64,000 nucleotides of DNA from JANPLD01 sp031426355 (lineage in GTDB: Bacteria; Pseudomonadota; Alphaproteobacteria; Rickettsiales; UBA8987), in the NCBI GenBank assembly GCA_031426355.1, contig JANPLD010000010.1, forward strand, positions 15,016-79,015, read 5' to 3'. Under the pieces are notes generated by a model. That model saw nothing but the letters and a program-made list of their open reading frames with translations. It was not told where the DNA came from and searched no databases. Positions 8,173 through 17,513 of the stretch are shown piece after piece. Position 1 is the stretch's first letter; every line of letters begins with the position of its first letter. Both the position numbers and the translations under genes were made by a program.

Positions 8173-9522
8173 GTGTCTAAACTTTTTGGAACAGATGGTA
8201 TCAGGGGAATGAGCAATATATTCCCGATGGACGCAGAAACTTCACTCCGCGTTGGTATGGCCGCAGGTGCATATTTCACTAATGGTGAACATAAGCACAG
8301 GGTTATAATCGGTAAAGACACCCGCAGATCAAGCTATATGATAGAATATGCCCTGGCCGCCGGGTTCACTTCTATGGGGATGGAAGTTTTCCTAGTTGGC
8401 CCAATGCCAACTCCTGCTGTTGCGCTTATTACAAGAAGCATGCGCGCTGATGTCGGTGTTATGATATCAGCCTCCCATAATCCATACCACGATAACGGCA
8501 TAAAATTATTTCAGACCAACGGTCTCAAACTTTCTGATGAGGCGGAAAGTGAAATAGAAAAACTGGTGAATTCTGATCTCTCAAAATACAAAGCCACACC
8601 TGAGAAGATCGGCAAAATAAAAAGAATAGATGATGCTCCGGGCAGATATATTGAATTCGTCAAACAAACCTTCCCGAAAAAAAGTCGCCTTGATGGCCTT
8701 AGGATAGCCCTCGACTGTGCCAATGGTGCCGCCTATAAAATCGCTCCGGTGATATTATGGGAGCTGGGCGCTGAAGTTATTCCATTCTCAATAAATCCTG
8801 ATGGTTTCAATATTAATAATGATTGCGGTTCCACCCACCCGCAAAACTTAAGTGAAAAAGTTCGTGAATTAAAAGCTGATATCGGTATCGCGCTTGATGG
8901 TGATGCAGACAGGCTTATAATTGCCGATGAAAAAGGCCGCATCATAGATGGTGACCAGATAATGGGCGCAATAGCGCAGAACTGGCAGGGTAGGGGAATG
9001 ATAAAAGGCGGCGGTATAGTTACTACTGTTATGTCCAATATGGGTTTGGAAAAACATATGGAGTCTATTGGCCTAAAAATGCACCGCACAAAGGTTGGTG
9101 ACAGATATGTTATGGAAAAAATGCGCGAGATCGGCTGTAATTTAGGCGGCGAGCAAAGCGGACACATAATATTTAATGATTACACTACCACAGGTGATGG
9201 CCTGGTCGCAGCGCTTCAGGTACTTGCTGCGATAGTTGAAAGAAAGGAGCCAGCAAGCAAAGTTCTGGACGTATTCAAACCCTACCCGCAAGTTCTCAAG
9301 AACGTAAAACTCACAAACCAGCCCGCAGACATACTTGAACGTGATGAGATAGTCAGATCAATAAAACAATCAGAAGACGAACTTGGAAATGAAGGCCGCT
9401 TGATAATCAGGAAATCAGGCACCGAGCCACTGATCAGAATAATGGCCGAAGGCAAAGATTCCATAAAAATAGAAAAGGTCTCAAACACCCTCAAAAAACA
9501 ATTCGAAGAATTCGCCGCTTGA
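8173..9522 (+). CDS. glmM: Phosphoglucosamine mutase
   Basis: GlmM interconverts glucosamine-6-phosphate and glucosamine-1-phosphate on the way to UDP-GlcNAc, the precursor of peptidoglycan and LPS. The 449-residue protein shows the phosphoserine loop MISASHNPYHDNG (Ser101), the metal-binding loop ALDGDADR (Asp242-Asp246) and the sugar-phosphate-binding RKSGTEPLIRIM near the C-terminus. The start is GTG at 8173, giving the conserved N-terminus (V/M)SKLFGTDGIRG. It lies in a run of plus-strand genes after bcp. Confidence 0.97.
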   Translation: MSKLFGTDGIRGMSNIFPMDAETSLRVGMAAGAYFTNGEHKHRVIIGKDTRRSSYMIEYALAAGFTSMGMEVFLVGPMPTPAVALITRSMRADVGVMISASHNPYHDNGIKLFQTNGLKLSDEAESEIEKLVNSDLSKYKATPEKIGKIKRIDDAPGRYIEFVKQTFPKKSRLDGLRIALDCANGAAYKIAPVILWELGAEVIPFSINPDGFNINNDCGSTHPQNLSEKVRELKADIGIALDGDADRLIIADEKGRIIDGDQIMGAIAQNWQGRGMIKGGGIVTTVMSNMGLEKHMESIGLKMHRTKVGDRYVMEKMREIGCNLGGEQSGHIIFNDYTTTGDGLVAALQVLAAIVERKEPASKVLDVFKPYPQVLKNVKLTNQPADILERDEIVRSIKQSEDELGNEGRLIIRKSGTEPLIRIMAEGKDSIKIEKVSNTLKKQFEEFAA

Positions 9523-9580
9523 TTTTAAGGTGAGTATAAATTCGAATTGAAATTGCAGCCAAAAACGAGTATTTTAAATC

Positions 9581-10555
9581 ATGAATAACTCTCTGACACC
9601 AAGCGCAGTATTGACTCAAGCATATCTTGAATCTCCTTTAAGTCCTAAATTTGCCATTTTACAAATGGAGTTGGGGCATTATTATGATAATTCCACCATT
9701 CAAAATGAATCAATAATAGCATTATTTGGCATTAGATCTGAGTTAATTAAGCCCGCTAATTCGGTCAGTGACTTTGAAAAGGTAAAAGGAGTTTATGAAT
9801 TTCTGGTAGCTGAGATTTATGAAGATTTTAATAAGGTTCCAATAAATGAAATTCCTAAAAAAGATCTTATTGAATATTTGTTAGATAAGAAAGGTCCTAA
9901 GCCAATAAACAGAGACGAGTTTTTTTCCGACCTTTTATATTTTGATAGGTTTGAAGGATTACACCGCGCTTTATATAAAAATTTGGATCCCTATTATAAT
10001 ATAAATTCCCTTCTTGAAAGGAACTCATTTAGAGAGGTAGCTTTAAATGGCTCTGATTCAAAAGTTAACGCATCACGCCATTTTATTTTGGGAGTATTTA
10101 AAGATTTAGCCAATGTACTAAAATATGAAAAAAATAAAATAAAATCTGAAGGTTCAGAATATAAGAATTTTGACACAGATGAATTTGAGCAGATGAAAAA
10201 GATTGAACTAGCAACCTCCAAATTAAAAGATATTTACTGGTTAGCCCTAAATCCTATCTTTATTCAATTATATAAAGTTAAGGCTAATCTTATAGAAGGA
10301 GCCGTAGATTATTTAGAAAATAAAGCTCCAAAGATTTTAAGTCTTAATAACAAAATACTTGAGCCAACTAAATATGAAGAGCTAAAGATGGGTAAGTTGA
10401 ATAAAACATTCTCCGATGCACTTGGTATAGTTTTTGAAAGAAGAGGGGTTGATAAAGAATCACCTGAAGCTCAAAAAATGCTAAGTAATGTTAGCCTTGC
10501 GGTGGAGGGTTATTTTAAAATGAATTCCCTGCGAAGAAATATCATATCAAGATAA
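9581..10555 (+). CDS. Hypothetical protein, orphan
   Basis: I do not recognise this 324-residue protein. It has no signal peptide or membrane segment, is rich in Lys, Glu, Asn and Leu, and is predicted by eye to be largely helical (for example DEFEQMKKIELATSKLKDIYWLALNPIFIQLYKVKANL). The gene is more AT-rich than glmM before it and rpoN after it, which suggests an accessory or transferred gene. It ends exactly where the convergent rpoN begins. Unlike four other orphan genes in the window it has no TTAA-N7-TTAACT box in its 58-base upstream region. Confidence 0.6.
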   Translation: MNNSLTPSAVLTQAYLESPLSPKFAILQMELGHYYDNSTIQNESIIALFGIRSELIKPANSVSDFEKVKGVYEFLVAEIYEDFNKVPINEIPKKDLIEYLLDKKGPKPINRDEFFSDLLYFDRFEGLHRALYKNLDPYYNINSLLERNSFREVALNGSDSKVNASRHFILGVFKDLANVLKYEKNKIKSEGSEYKNFDTDEFEQMKKIELATSKLKDIYWLALNPIFIQLYKVKANLIEGAVDYLENKAPKILSLNNKILEPTKYEELKMGKLNKTFSDALGIVFERRGVDKESPEAQKMLSNVSLAVEGYFKMNSLRRNIISR

Positions 10556-12079
10556 TTATTTAATCCTTCTAAGCCTTTTTCTATCCGCTGAGGTCGGGAT
10601 ATGCATTGCTTCACGGTATTTCGCAACGGTTCTGCGGGCAATACCAATGCCTTTTTCTTTTAAGATATTTGCGATCTCATCATCGGAAAGTATCTTTTCT
10701 TCTGCATCAATTGCTTGCCTGATCATATTCTTCACACTTTCTGACGACACATCATTTTCACTTGCGGTCGAGGAAAGCGAATTGGTAAAGAAATAACGAA
10801 GCTCCAGCACCCCACGCGGTGTAGAGATATATTTATTCGCAACAACCCTTCCAACAGTGCTTTCATGAAGCTCAACCACGTCGGCAATCTGCTTCATAGT
10901 CATAGGCTTTAGATAATTGATACCCTTATCAAAAAAATCAGTTTGTGAATCAACTATTGCTTTTGCAACTCTCAGAATTGAATCATAACGCTGGCTGATC
11001 GCCCTTATAAGAAAGTTTGCAGTATTAAGGTTTGAACTTAAATATTCCTTATGTTCTTCTTTTATCTTACCGCTTTTAACTTTCTGGTAATAATCTTTTT
11101 TAACGCGCAGGCGCGGCATGATCTCATAATTGAGTTCAATATCCCATATCTTGCCTTTCTTTACTAAATAAAGATCAGGTATTTTTGTTGCGGCATTTTC
11201 TTCCGAAAAATTAGAAGCAGGGCGTGGATTAAGGGATTTTACTTCAGCTATCATCAAAGTTAGGTCTTCCTCATCAACCCCGCATATCTTCTTTAATTTC
11301 TGTGTCTCGCCTTTTGCAAGCAGTTCCAGATTCCCGATAAGTTTTTCCATCGCCGGGTCCAGCCTATCTAGCTCCTTAAGCTGGATACGCAAACACTCCT
11401 GCAGGCTTCTTGCAAATACTCCTGCCGGATCAAGCTTTTGCAGTTTTAAAATTACTTTTTCAATATCCTCTAAATTGGATCCGAGTTTTGTAGCAAGTGC
11501 GTTAATTTCTTCCTCATAATTCGCCTGCGCCAGATATCCCTTTGCATCAAGAAAATCCAGCAAATGATTGGCTATGATAGTTTCCGCATTATCTGAAAAA
11601 TCCAAAGTGATCTGGTCAGCGATATGTTCGCGCAGGGTTTTTTCCTGAGAGTAATTTTTCTCTATTACCGATCCTGCATCAATATCGTCATGACTCTTGG
11701 AATTATTGGTGCGGTATTCATCATAATCGCCTGAATTAGCAACAGCAAAATCCCCTTCGGACTGGTCATTATCAAGCGGGGAAGCTTCATTTTCTGAAAA
11801 TTTATCAGAGCTTAGATTTTCAAAGGAATCTTTTTCAATTGTTTCTGAATTATCCTCCTCACTCTCGCTACTTTCAACATTTTCATTATCAGTTTCTTTC
11901 GCTTCAGAATTTGCTTCATCTTCTTTTTCAAGAAGTGGGTTTTGCTCAATTTCAGTTTCCAGAAACTCATTGAGGTCAAGCGAAGATAATTGCAGTATCT
12001 TCAACGATTGCTGCATTTGCGGCGTAAGCACCAGCTGCTGCGCCTGTTTTAAGACAAGTGATTGTGATTGATTAACCAT
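10556..12079 (-). CDS. rpoN: RNA polymerase sigma-54 factor
   Basis: Sigma-54 directs RNA polymerase to -24/-12 promoters and needs an AAA+ activator such as the NtrC-type protein at 40.3 kb. The 507-residue protein has the Gln/Leu-rich region I (LVLTPQMQQSLKILQL, about residues 16-31), an acidic region II (residues about 50-150), the core-binding region III, a helix-turn-helix (MTMKQIADVVELHESTVGR) and the RpoN box ARRTVAKYRE (residues 481-490). The acidic linker is long and dominated by Asp, Glu, Ser and Asn. In alphaproteobacteria it typically controls nitrogen and flagellar genes. Confidence 0.97.
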   Translation of the reverse strand: MVNQSQSLVLKQAQQLVLTPQMQQSLKILQLSSLDLNEFLETEIEQNPLLEKEDEANSEAKETDNENVESSESEEDNSETIEKDSFENLSSDKFSENEASPLDNDQSEGDFAVANSGDYDEYRTNNSKSHDDIDAGSVIEKNYSQEKTLREHIADQITLDFSDNAETIIANHLLDFLDAKGYLAQANYEEEINALATKLGSNLEDIEKVILKLQKLDPAGVFARSLQECLRIQLKELDRLDPAMEKLIGNLELLAKGETQKLKKICGVDEEDLTLMIAEVKSLNPRPASNFSEENAATKIPDLYLVKKGKIWDIELNYEIMPRLRVKKDYYQKVKSGKIKEEHKEYLSSNLNTANFLIRAISQRYDSILRVAKAIVDSQTDFFDKGINYLKPMTMKQIADVVELHESTVGRVVANKYISTPRGVLELRYFFTNSLSSTASENDVSSESVKNMIRQAIDAEEKILSDDEIANILKEKGIGIARRTVAKYREAMHIPTSADRKRLRRIK

Positions 12080-12119
12080 ATATGAAAGAGTATCTATTTA
12101 CTTAAAAAAATCAAGAACC

Positions 12120-12578
12120 ATGCCAATAATTGATCTTCAAACTGCAAAAGAATTTAAAAACTCTAGCAAGGCGTGTTTATGCCTTGATCTTGGAGAAAAG
12201 AAAATAGGTGTAGCAAAATCGGACGCTGGATGGTTTTTAGCAAGTCCGCTTAAAGTTCTGGATGCAAAAAAGTTTTCCATAATTGCAAACGAGATATTTG
12301 AAATAATTAAAGAAAACCAGATCATTTTATTAGTTATCGGTCTGCCGCTGAATGCTGATGGCACGACTAACACAAAAACACAGTCAGCCCAGCAATTCGG
12401 TAGAAACCTCACTAAGATAAATGATATAAATGTATGTTTTGAAGATGAGAGATTCTCAACTGTCGTTTCCCATAAATCATTGGATGGCCTCAACTTAACC
12501 GAGGGCATGAAAAAGAAATTCATCGACAAACTCGCCGCCGCGCAGATACTTCAGGGGTTCTTGGATAAAATAAAATAA
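12120..12578 (+). CDS. ruvX: Putative pre-16S rRNA nuclease / RuvX (YqgF) family
   Basis: The 152-residue protein has an RNase H-like fold of the YqgF/RuvX family, which trims the 5' end of 16S rRNA and is also described as a Holliday junction resolvase. The catalytic Asp lies in CLDLGEKKIGVAKSD (residues about 20-34), the second motif is LVIGLPLNADG and the third FEDERFST; a C-terminal DKLAAAQILQGFL completes the family pattern. It is divergent from rpoN and convergent with the HAD gene, with 1 base between the two stops. Confidence 0.92.
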   Translation: MPIIDLQTAKEFKNSSKACLCLDLGEKKIGVAKSDAGWFLASPLKVLDAKKFSIIANEIFEIIKENQIILLVIGLPLNADGTTNTKTQSAQQFGRNLTKINDINVCFEDERFSTVVSHKSLDGLNLTEGMKKKFIDKLAAAQILQGFLDKIK

Positions 12579-12579
12579 G

Positions 12580-13281
12580 TCAGTTATTCAAAGCCTTTAG
12601 TATTTCTACAAAATGCTTGTGATCATTTATTTTCCCGATCTTTGTTTTTGAAAAATAAGGCGTAACATCCGCATCACCAAATATAACAGGCAGGCAATTG
12701 GCACTTATGGCTGCTTCAATATCCGTTCTGCTATCGCCAACCATCCATACATTTTGTGGGTAATCATCCTGATGTATATTACTTGCGTGAAGCGCCATAT
12801 ATAAAGGCTCCGCATGTGGTTTGTCTTTTTTTGCATCAGTTGCGCCTATTATCTTATGAAAATAATGGTCAATTTTTAAATGGTTAAGCTCATCACGCAA
12901 ATATTGCCCCGTCTTATTACTCACTATCGCAAGGTAGATATTAAGTTTTTTAAGCTCCTCCAGTGTTTCCTGCGCGCCATCAAGTAGTTTTATCTCATCT
13001 AAATGAACTGCCAGAAAATTTTTGTAATATATCTCTTTTGCCTTTTCCCAGTGTTCGCCAAATATTGCCGGAAAAGATTCGCGAAGCGAATGGTGTATCT
13101 TTTCCCTGCCATTTATAACATCTTCATAACTCCATTCATCCTTACCCATCTCTTTAAAAGTAATGTTCAATGCGCGGAATATTATCGGCCAGCTATTTGC
13201 AAGCGTATTATCCCAATCAAGCAATATTGCCTTTGGTTTGCCGAACTGCTCAATTAATTTTTCTATGGAGATGGTAGACAT
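12580..13281 (-). CDS. HAD-superfamily hydrolase, phosphoglycolate phosphatase-like
   Basis: The 233-residue protein has the HAD phosphatase motifs in order: motif I LLDWDNTLANS (nucleophile Asp22, acid/base Asp24), motif II VSNKTG, a motif III Lys in AKKDKPHAEP, and motif IV GDSRTDIEAA. An alpha-helical cap lies between motifs I and II. Members dephosphorylate phosphoglycolate or other small phosphosugars; the motif W-D-N instead of F-D-x leaves the substrate open. It stands alone between convergent ruvX and the hisE gene. Confidence 0.85.
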   Translation of the reverse strand: MSTISIEKLIEQFGKPKAILLDWDNTLANSWPIIFRALNITFKEMGKDEWSYEDVINGREKIHHSLRESFPAIFGEHWEKAKEIYYKNFLAVHLDEIKLLDGAQETLEELKKLNIYLAIVSNKTGQYLRDELNHLKIDHYFHKIIGATDAKKDKPHAEPLYMALHASNIHQDDYPQNVWMVGDSRTDIEAAISANCLPVIFGDADVTPYFSKTKIGKINDHKHFVEILKALNN

Positions 13282-13321
13282 ATATAGTTATTGATCCGCC
13301 TTTATAAGGTGATAGGTCGTG

Positions 13322-13675
13322 TTATTTCTTAAGCTTAGAAGTTTTTTTCTTTTTCTCTTTCTGAATTCTCGCGGCTTTCTCATCAAGGCCTGAGATTCCA
13401 AGCCTTTTCTCAAGCTCCGCAAGAACTTCATCTGGCTTTATTTTCTTGGAATATAAAAGGACAAGTAAATGAAATAATAGATCGGCAGATTCGCTGACTA
13501 TCCTGTCTTTACTTTCAGTAAGCGCCGCGATTATCGTTTCAGCAGCTTCCTCACCAACTTTCTTCGATATTTTTTTTGCGCCGCCTTCAAGTAATGAAGC
13601 AACGTAAGATTTTTCAGGGTCAGCAGATTTCCTGCTTTCGATAACCTTATATATTTTGTTTAATGTCTCATTCAT
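13322..13675 (-). CDS. hisE: Phosphoribosyl-ATP pyrophosphatase
   Basis: HisE hydrolyses phosphoribosyl-ATP to phosphoribosyl-AMP, the second step of histidine synthesis. The 117-residue protein shows the all-helical MazG-like fold with the metal-binding acidic motif GEEAAETIIAA and SADLLFHLLVLL, and ends in a lysine-rich tail (KEKKKKTSKLKK) that is extra to the core domain. It lies 3 bases after hisF on the same strand, as in most alphaproteobacterial his operons. HisI must be encoded elsewhere. Confidence 0.95.
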   Translation of the reverse strand: MNETLNKIYKVIESRKSADPEKSYVASLLEGGAKKISKKVGEEAAETIIAALTESKDRIVSESADLLFHLLVLLYSKKIKPDEVLAELEKRLGISGLDEKAARIQKEKKKKTSKLKK

Positions 13676-13678
13676 ATT

Positions 13679-14440
13679 TTAAAGTCTAACCTCAATTCCC
13701 TCATTTCTCATATATTCTTTTACCTGTTTAATAGTAAACTTGCCAAAATGGAAAACAGATGCGGCAAGAACAGCACTTGCTTTACCTTTCTGAATACCTT
13801 CCGCAAAATGCGGTAGCTCCCCAACGCCGCCGGAAGCAATTACCGGAATATTTACCGCGTCAGATATCGCAGATGTTAATTTGCAATCAAACCCTTGCTT
13901 GGTACCGTCCCTATCCATGGAGGTAAGCAATATTTCTCCGGCTCCAAGTTCTGCCATTTTCTTCGCCCATTCAACAGCATTTATCCCTGTTTCCTTCCTT
14001 CCGCCATGTGTATAAATTTCATAAAAGCCGCTATTTGGGTTCATCTTTGCATCTATCCCGACAACTATACATTGGTTCCCGAATTTTTGTGATGCTTCCT
14101 TTACCAGTTCAGGGTTAGTTATCGCAGCTGTATTGATTGATACTTTATCAGCTCCGCTATTTAGTAGTTTCCTTATATTTTCAACGGTTCTGATCCCTCC
14201 GCCAACTGTAAGCGGCATAAAACATGTCTCAGCTACCTGTTCAACTATATGGTAAATATTTTCACGGTTCTCATGGGAGGCCGTAATATCAAGAAAACAC
14301 AGTTCATCAGCTCCCTGCGCCTCATAAACTTTGGCCTGTTCCACCGGGTCACCCGCATCAACAAGGTTCACGAAATTGACGCCTTTTACCACTCTTCCGG
14401 CGCTTACATCTAAACAGGGGATTACTCTGGCTTTTAACAT
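13679..14440 (-). CDS. hisF: Imidazole glycerol phosphate synthase, cyclase subunit
   Basis: HisF uses ammonia delivered by HisH to turn PRFAR into imidazole glycerol phosphate and AICAR, linking histidine to purine synthesis. The 253-residue (beta/alpha)8 barrel has catalytic Asp11 (PCLDVSAGRVVKG) and Asp130 (VVGIDAK), plus phosphate-binding loops TVGGGIRT and IASGGVGEL. It is the first visible gene of a two-gene hisF-hisE unit and is divergent from msrB across 61 bases. The rest of the his pathway is outside the window. Confidence 0.97.
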   Translation of the reverse strand: MLKARVIPCLDVSAGRVVKGVNFVNLVDAGDPVEQAKVYEAQGADELCFLDITASHENRENIYHIVEQVAETCFMPLTVGGGIRTVENIRKLLNSGADKVSINTAAITNPELVKEASQKFGNQCIVVGIDAKMNPNSGFYEIYTHGGRKETGINAVEWAKKMAELGAGEILLTSMDRDGTKQGFDCKLTSAISDAVNIPVIASGGVGELPHFAEGIQKGKASAVLAASVFHFGKFTIKQVKEYMRNEGIEVRL

Positions 14441-14501
14441 TTAAATTGTAACCTATATATTATTATCAACGAAGTATTCAGTAGAAACGAATATTAAATT
14501 T

Positions 14502-14996
14502 ATGAAATATACAGCAATTTTAATAATGATTTTAGCGGGGTTATCAATAATAACCTCAAACGCATATTCACAAGTCAATAAAACGGAGGTTAATATGAAA
14601 GATATAAACCAGGCATTGGACTACGCCGCTCACCTTACAGAAGCGCAGCATAAGGTAATGTTCTGCTCGTCTACCGAAAGGCCTTTTTCAAGTGAGCTTC
14701 TGAAAGAGCACCGTAAAGGCAAGTTCGTTTGCGCCGCTTGCGGGCAGGTTATATTTGATTCTAACACCAAGTTTGATTCCGGCACCGGCTGGCCCAGTTT
14801 CTATGATGCCGTTCCGAGAAGTGTCATCACCCAGCCAGATCATGAATTAGGCTCTGAAAGGACAGAATTCCACTGCTCTAAATGCGGCGGGCATTTCGGC
14901 CATATCTTTGACGATGGCCCCGGGCCAACAGGTAAAAGATACTGTACCAATGGCGTTGCGTTAAAGTTTATCCCTGATGAACAGGAGAAAAAATAA
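14502..14996 (+). CDS. msrB: Periplasmic peptide-methionine (R)-S-oxide reductase
   Basis: MsrB repairs the R epimer of oxidised methionine in proteins. The first 23 residues are a Sec signal peptide (MKYTAILIMILAGLSIITSN, cleavage near AYSQ), so the enzyme acts in the periplasm. Zinc-binding cysteines are Cys77/Cys80 (CAAC) and Cys125/Cys128 (CSKC), and the catalytic cysteine is Cys148 in RYCTNGVAL. The usual SGTGWPSF motif is present as SGTGWPSFYD. The stop is one base before the msrA start, and that gene also has a signal peptide, so the two form a periplasmic repair pair. Confidence 0.96.
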   Translation: MKYTAILIMILAGLSIITSNAYSQVNKTEVNMKDINQALDYAAHLTEAQHKVMFCSSTERPFSSELLKEHRKGKFVCAACGQVIFDSNTKFDSGTGWPSFYDAVPRSVITQPDHELGSERTEFHCSKCGGHFGHIFDDGPGPTGKRYCTNGVALKFIPDEQEKK

Positions 14997-14997
14997 T

Positions 14998-15591
14998 ATG
15001 AAGAAACTTTTCTTAACAATAATAACATTATTCTTTTCTATGAACTCTCAAGCTCAAAATAATAATCAGAAAAATGAATTGGCAACCTTCGCAGGTGGCT
15101 GCTTCTGGTGCATGCAGCCAGTATTTGACGAAATGCCGGGAGTTATTTCAACCAAAGTTGGTTATTCCGGTGGTGATAAGCCAAACCCTACATATGATGA
15201 TGTTTCCAGTGGTCAGTCTGGCCATTTTGAGGTTATTCAGATTGAGTTCGACGCTAAAATCATTACTTTTGAAGCGCTACTTGATAAATTCATAAGGAAC
15301 ATTGACCCGATCAACCCTGAAGGTCAGTTCTACGATAAAGGGCCGCAATATCAAACCGCAGTACTTTATCATAGTCAGGAGCAGAAAAACATATCTGAAA
15401 GCTATTTCAAAAAACTGAAGGAATCAAAAGTTCTTAAAGGCGAAGTCGCAACTGCCTTGATTCCTTTCAAAGCCTTTTATGAAGCCGAAAATTACCACCA
15501 GAAATACTACCAAAAAAACGCCGTCAGGTATGAACTCTATAAGATCGGTAGCGGCAGGAAGAAAAAGCTTCATGAGATATGGGGAGAGTAG
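14998..15591 (+). CDS. msrA: Periplasmic peptide-methionine (S)-S-oxide reductase
   Basis: MsrA repairs the S epimer of methionine sulfoxide. The active site is GCFWC (Cys35 as nucleophile) in the chosen 197-residue protein, followed by VGYSGG and the SGQSGHFEV segment. I chose the ATG at 14998, preceded by AGGAG, because it places a clean Sec signal peptide (MKKLFLTIITLFFSMNSQAQ) at the N-terminus; an in-frame ATG at 14977 would bury it and overlap msrB. It completes the msrBA operon. The electron supply in the periplasm, for example through CcdA/DsbD, is not visible here. Confidence 0.96.
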   Translation: MKKLFLTIITLFFSMNSQAQNNNQKNELATFAGGCFWCMQPVFDEMPGVISTKVGYSGGDKPNPTYDDVSSGQSGHFEVIQIEFDAKIITFEALLDKFIRNIDPINPEGQFYDKGPQYQTAVLYHSQEQKNISESYFKKLKESKVLKGEVATALIPFKAFYEAENYHQKYYQKNAVRYELYKIGSGRKKKLHEIWGE

Positions 15592-15600
15592 TTGGTATAA

Positions 15601-16455
15601 TTACTCCTTCTGTACTATCTCATGCCCCATCGCTCGCTCGAAAAAGTAATTAAATTCTGCGCCAAATATATAAATAACCGCTAATACGTAAAAGAATATC
15701 AAAGTAACTATCAAATTCGCCAAGCTTCCATAAACTATATTTAGTTGCCTGTAGTGGTTGATATATTCCGCAAATATATAGGCAGATGTAAGCCATAATA
15801 CCAAAACTACTAATGCACCCGGGACAACATTTATCCAGCTCTGTTTTATATTTGGTAATACCCAGTAACTTACTGAAACAGCAATGAATATTGCAGCAGA
15901 TGAAATGTAAATTCGTAGTGAGGTGAATATCGGGTCAAGCTCAAAGCTGAACGACAATTGGTATTGAAGAAAATCCCACAGATTAGGCGCAAAGGTAAGG
16001 AAGAACATTGCAACAATAACAATGAACGTAAGTATAATTATCTCAAGCATGCTCATAAGCCTGCGGAAAATATATTTTGGCGGGTTATCCACCCTGTAAG
16101 CGCGGTTAAGTATGGTTCTTATGCCTTCAACAATTGAAGATGATGTCCATATTATACCAATAACAGCGAGCGTAAGAAGTCCCTGCGGTGGCCCCGTGAG
16201 TATCTCGTCTATCCGTGGTTCAAGCGTATAAAAAACGTCATGTGGAAGGAAGTTCCTTATCTCATCAATAAAATTACTACCGATTTCCTGCCTCCCCAAA
16301 GCTCCCGCGATCGAGAATACAAAAACAAGAAATGGAAAAAGTGATAATAACGCAAGGAAGGCCAGATATCCCGCATGCTCAATGCCATCATGCATCACCG
16401 TATAATAACCGGAATTATAGAAAACCCTGCCGAGCCTTTTTAATTTTTTATTCAC
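15601..16455 (-). CDS. YihY/BrkB family inner membrane protein
   Basis: The 284-residue protein has about six hydrophobic segments and the family landmarks HAGYLAFLALLSLFPFLVF near the N-terminus, a PPQGLLT loop, RRLMSMLEIIIL, and the C-terminal NIVYGSLANLIVTLIFFYV. This family was once labelled RNase BN, but that activity belongs to another gene; its function is uncertain, with proposals of a transporter or envelope role. It is convergent with msrA and divergent from trxB. Confidence 0.9.
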   Translation of the reverse strand: MNKKLKRLGRVFYNSGYYTVMHDGIEHAGYLAFLALLSLFPFLVFVFSIAGALGRQEIGSNFIDEIRNFLPHDVFYTLEPRIDEILTGPPQGLLTLAVIGIIWTSSSIVEGIRTILNRAYRVDNPPKYIFRRLMSMLEIIILTFIVIVAMFFLTFAPNLWDFLQYQLSFSFELDPIFTSLRIYISSAAIFIAVSVSYWVLPNIKQSWINVVPGALVVLVLWLTSAYIFAEYINHYRQLNIVYGSLANLIVTLIFFYVLAVIYIFGAEFNYFFERAMGHEIVQKE

Positions 16456-16559
16456 GTATCTATCAAATTATTCTTGAAGCCATTATAAACGATAATTATT
16501 GATATCTCATAGAAACAAAACTAGATATATAAAGCAAGAAGTCTAAAAATTTAAATCTG

Positions 16560-17501
16560 ATGTCAAAACACACTAAAGTTCTAATTATCGGTTCAGGTGC
16601 AGCTGGTTGTACGGCGGCAATATATACAGCTCGCGCGAATTTAAAGCCAATTCTGGTTCGCGGTATGCAGCCCGGCGGGCAAATGACCATCACTACAGAT
16701 GTTGAAAACTTTCCAGGCTTTGCTGACGTTATCCAAGGCCCATGGCTTATGGAGCAGATGGAAAAACAGGCGGAGAACGTTGGCACAGATATAATAAATG
16801 ACCATATCATCGAAGCTGACTTCTCTAAAAAACCTTTTACTTTCAAAGGGGATTCAGGAGAAGTTTACACGGCGGATTCAGTTGTTCTGGCAACTGGCGC
16901 GTCGGCAAAATGGCTGGGCTTACCAACTGAAAAGAAATTCCAAGGCTATGGTGTTTCTGGTTGCGCTACATGTGATGGCTTCTTTTTCAGGAACAAACCC
17001 GTCATAGTTATCGGGGGCGGTAATACCGCGGTTGAAGAAGCTTTATACCTCACAAACCATGCATCAAAAGTTACGCTCATTCACCGCCGCGATACTCTGC
17101 GTGCTGAAAAGATCATGCAGAAAAGATTGTTCGAACACCCGAAAGTAGAAGTTATTTGGGATTCCGCTCTTGAAGAAGTTATTGGAACGGAAAACCCGCT
17201 TTCAGTAACGGCCGCAAAGATAAAAAACCTTAAAACTAACCAGATAACTGAAATTCCGGTTGAAGGAATATTTATCGCAATAGGCCATAAACCTAATACA
17301 GATATATTCCAGAGCAAGATCGACCTTGATGAAGAAGGCTATATAGTTACAAAACCTGGCACCACAAAAACCAATATTGAAGGCGTATTTGCCGCAGGTG
17401 ATGTTCAGGATAAAATTTACCGCCAAGCAGTAACAGCCGCAGGTTCAGGCTGTATGGCGGCTCTGGACGCAACTAAATATATTGAACTGCTGGGACATTA
17501 A
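16560..17501 (+). CDS. trxB: Thioredoxin-disulfide reductase
   Basis: TrxB passes electrons from NADPH via FAD to thioredoxin. The 313-residue protein has the FAD motif LIIGSGAAGCTAA (residues 8-20), the redox-active CATC (Cys135, Cys138), the NADPH-binding IGGGNTAVEEA with HRRD, and the C-terminal AAGDV near residue 280. It supplies thioredoxin-dependent enzymes in this window such as Bcp. It starts a plus-strand run trxB-pth-murE with a 12-base gap before pth. Confidence 0.97.
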   Translation: MSKHTKVLIIGSGAAGCTAAIYTARANLKPILVRGMQPGGQMTITTDVENFPGFADVIQGPWLMEQMEKQAENVGTDIINDHIIEADFSKKPFTFKGDSGEVYTADSVVLATGASAKWLGLPTEKKFQGYGVSGCATCDGFFFRNKPVIVIGGGNTAVEEALYLTNHASKVTLIHRRDTLRAEKIMQKRLFEHPKVEVIWDSALEEVIGTENPLSVTAAKIKNLKTNQITEIPVEGIFIAIGHKPNTDIFQSKIDLDEEGYIVTKPGTTKTNIEGVFAAGDVQDKIYRQAVTAAGSGCMAALDATKYIELLGH

Positions 17502-17513
17502 CCGGAAATTATA

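Noticed and set aside
8733..9167. A 144-codon minus-strand open frame inside glmM
   Set aside because: glmM is complete and conserved here; the antisense frame is a shadow of its codon pattern. The same applies to 16496-16846 (trxB), 53525-53917 (orphan gene) and others.
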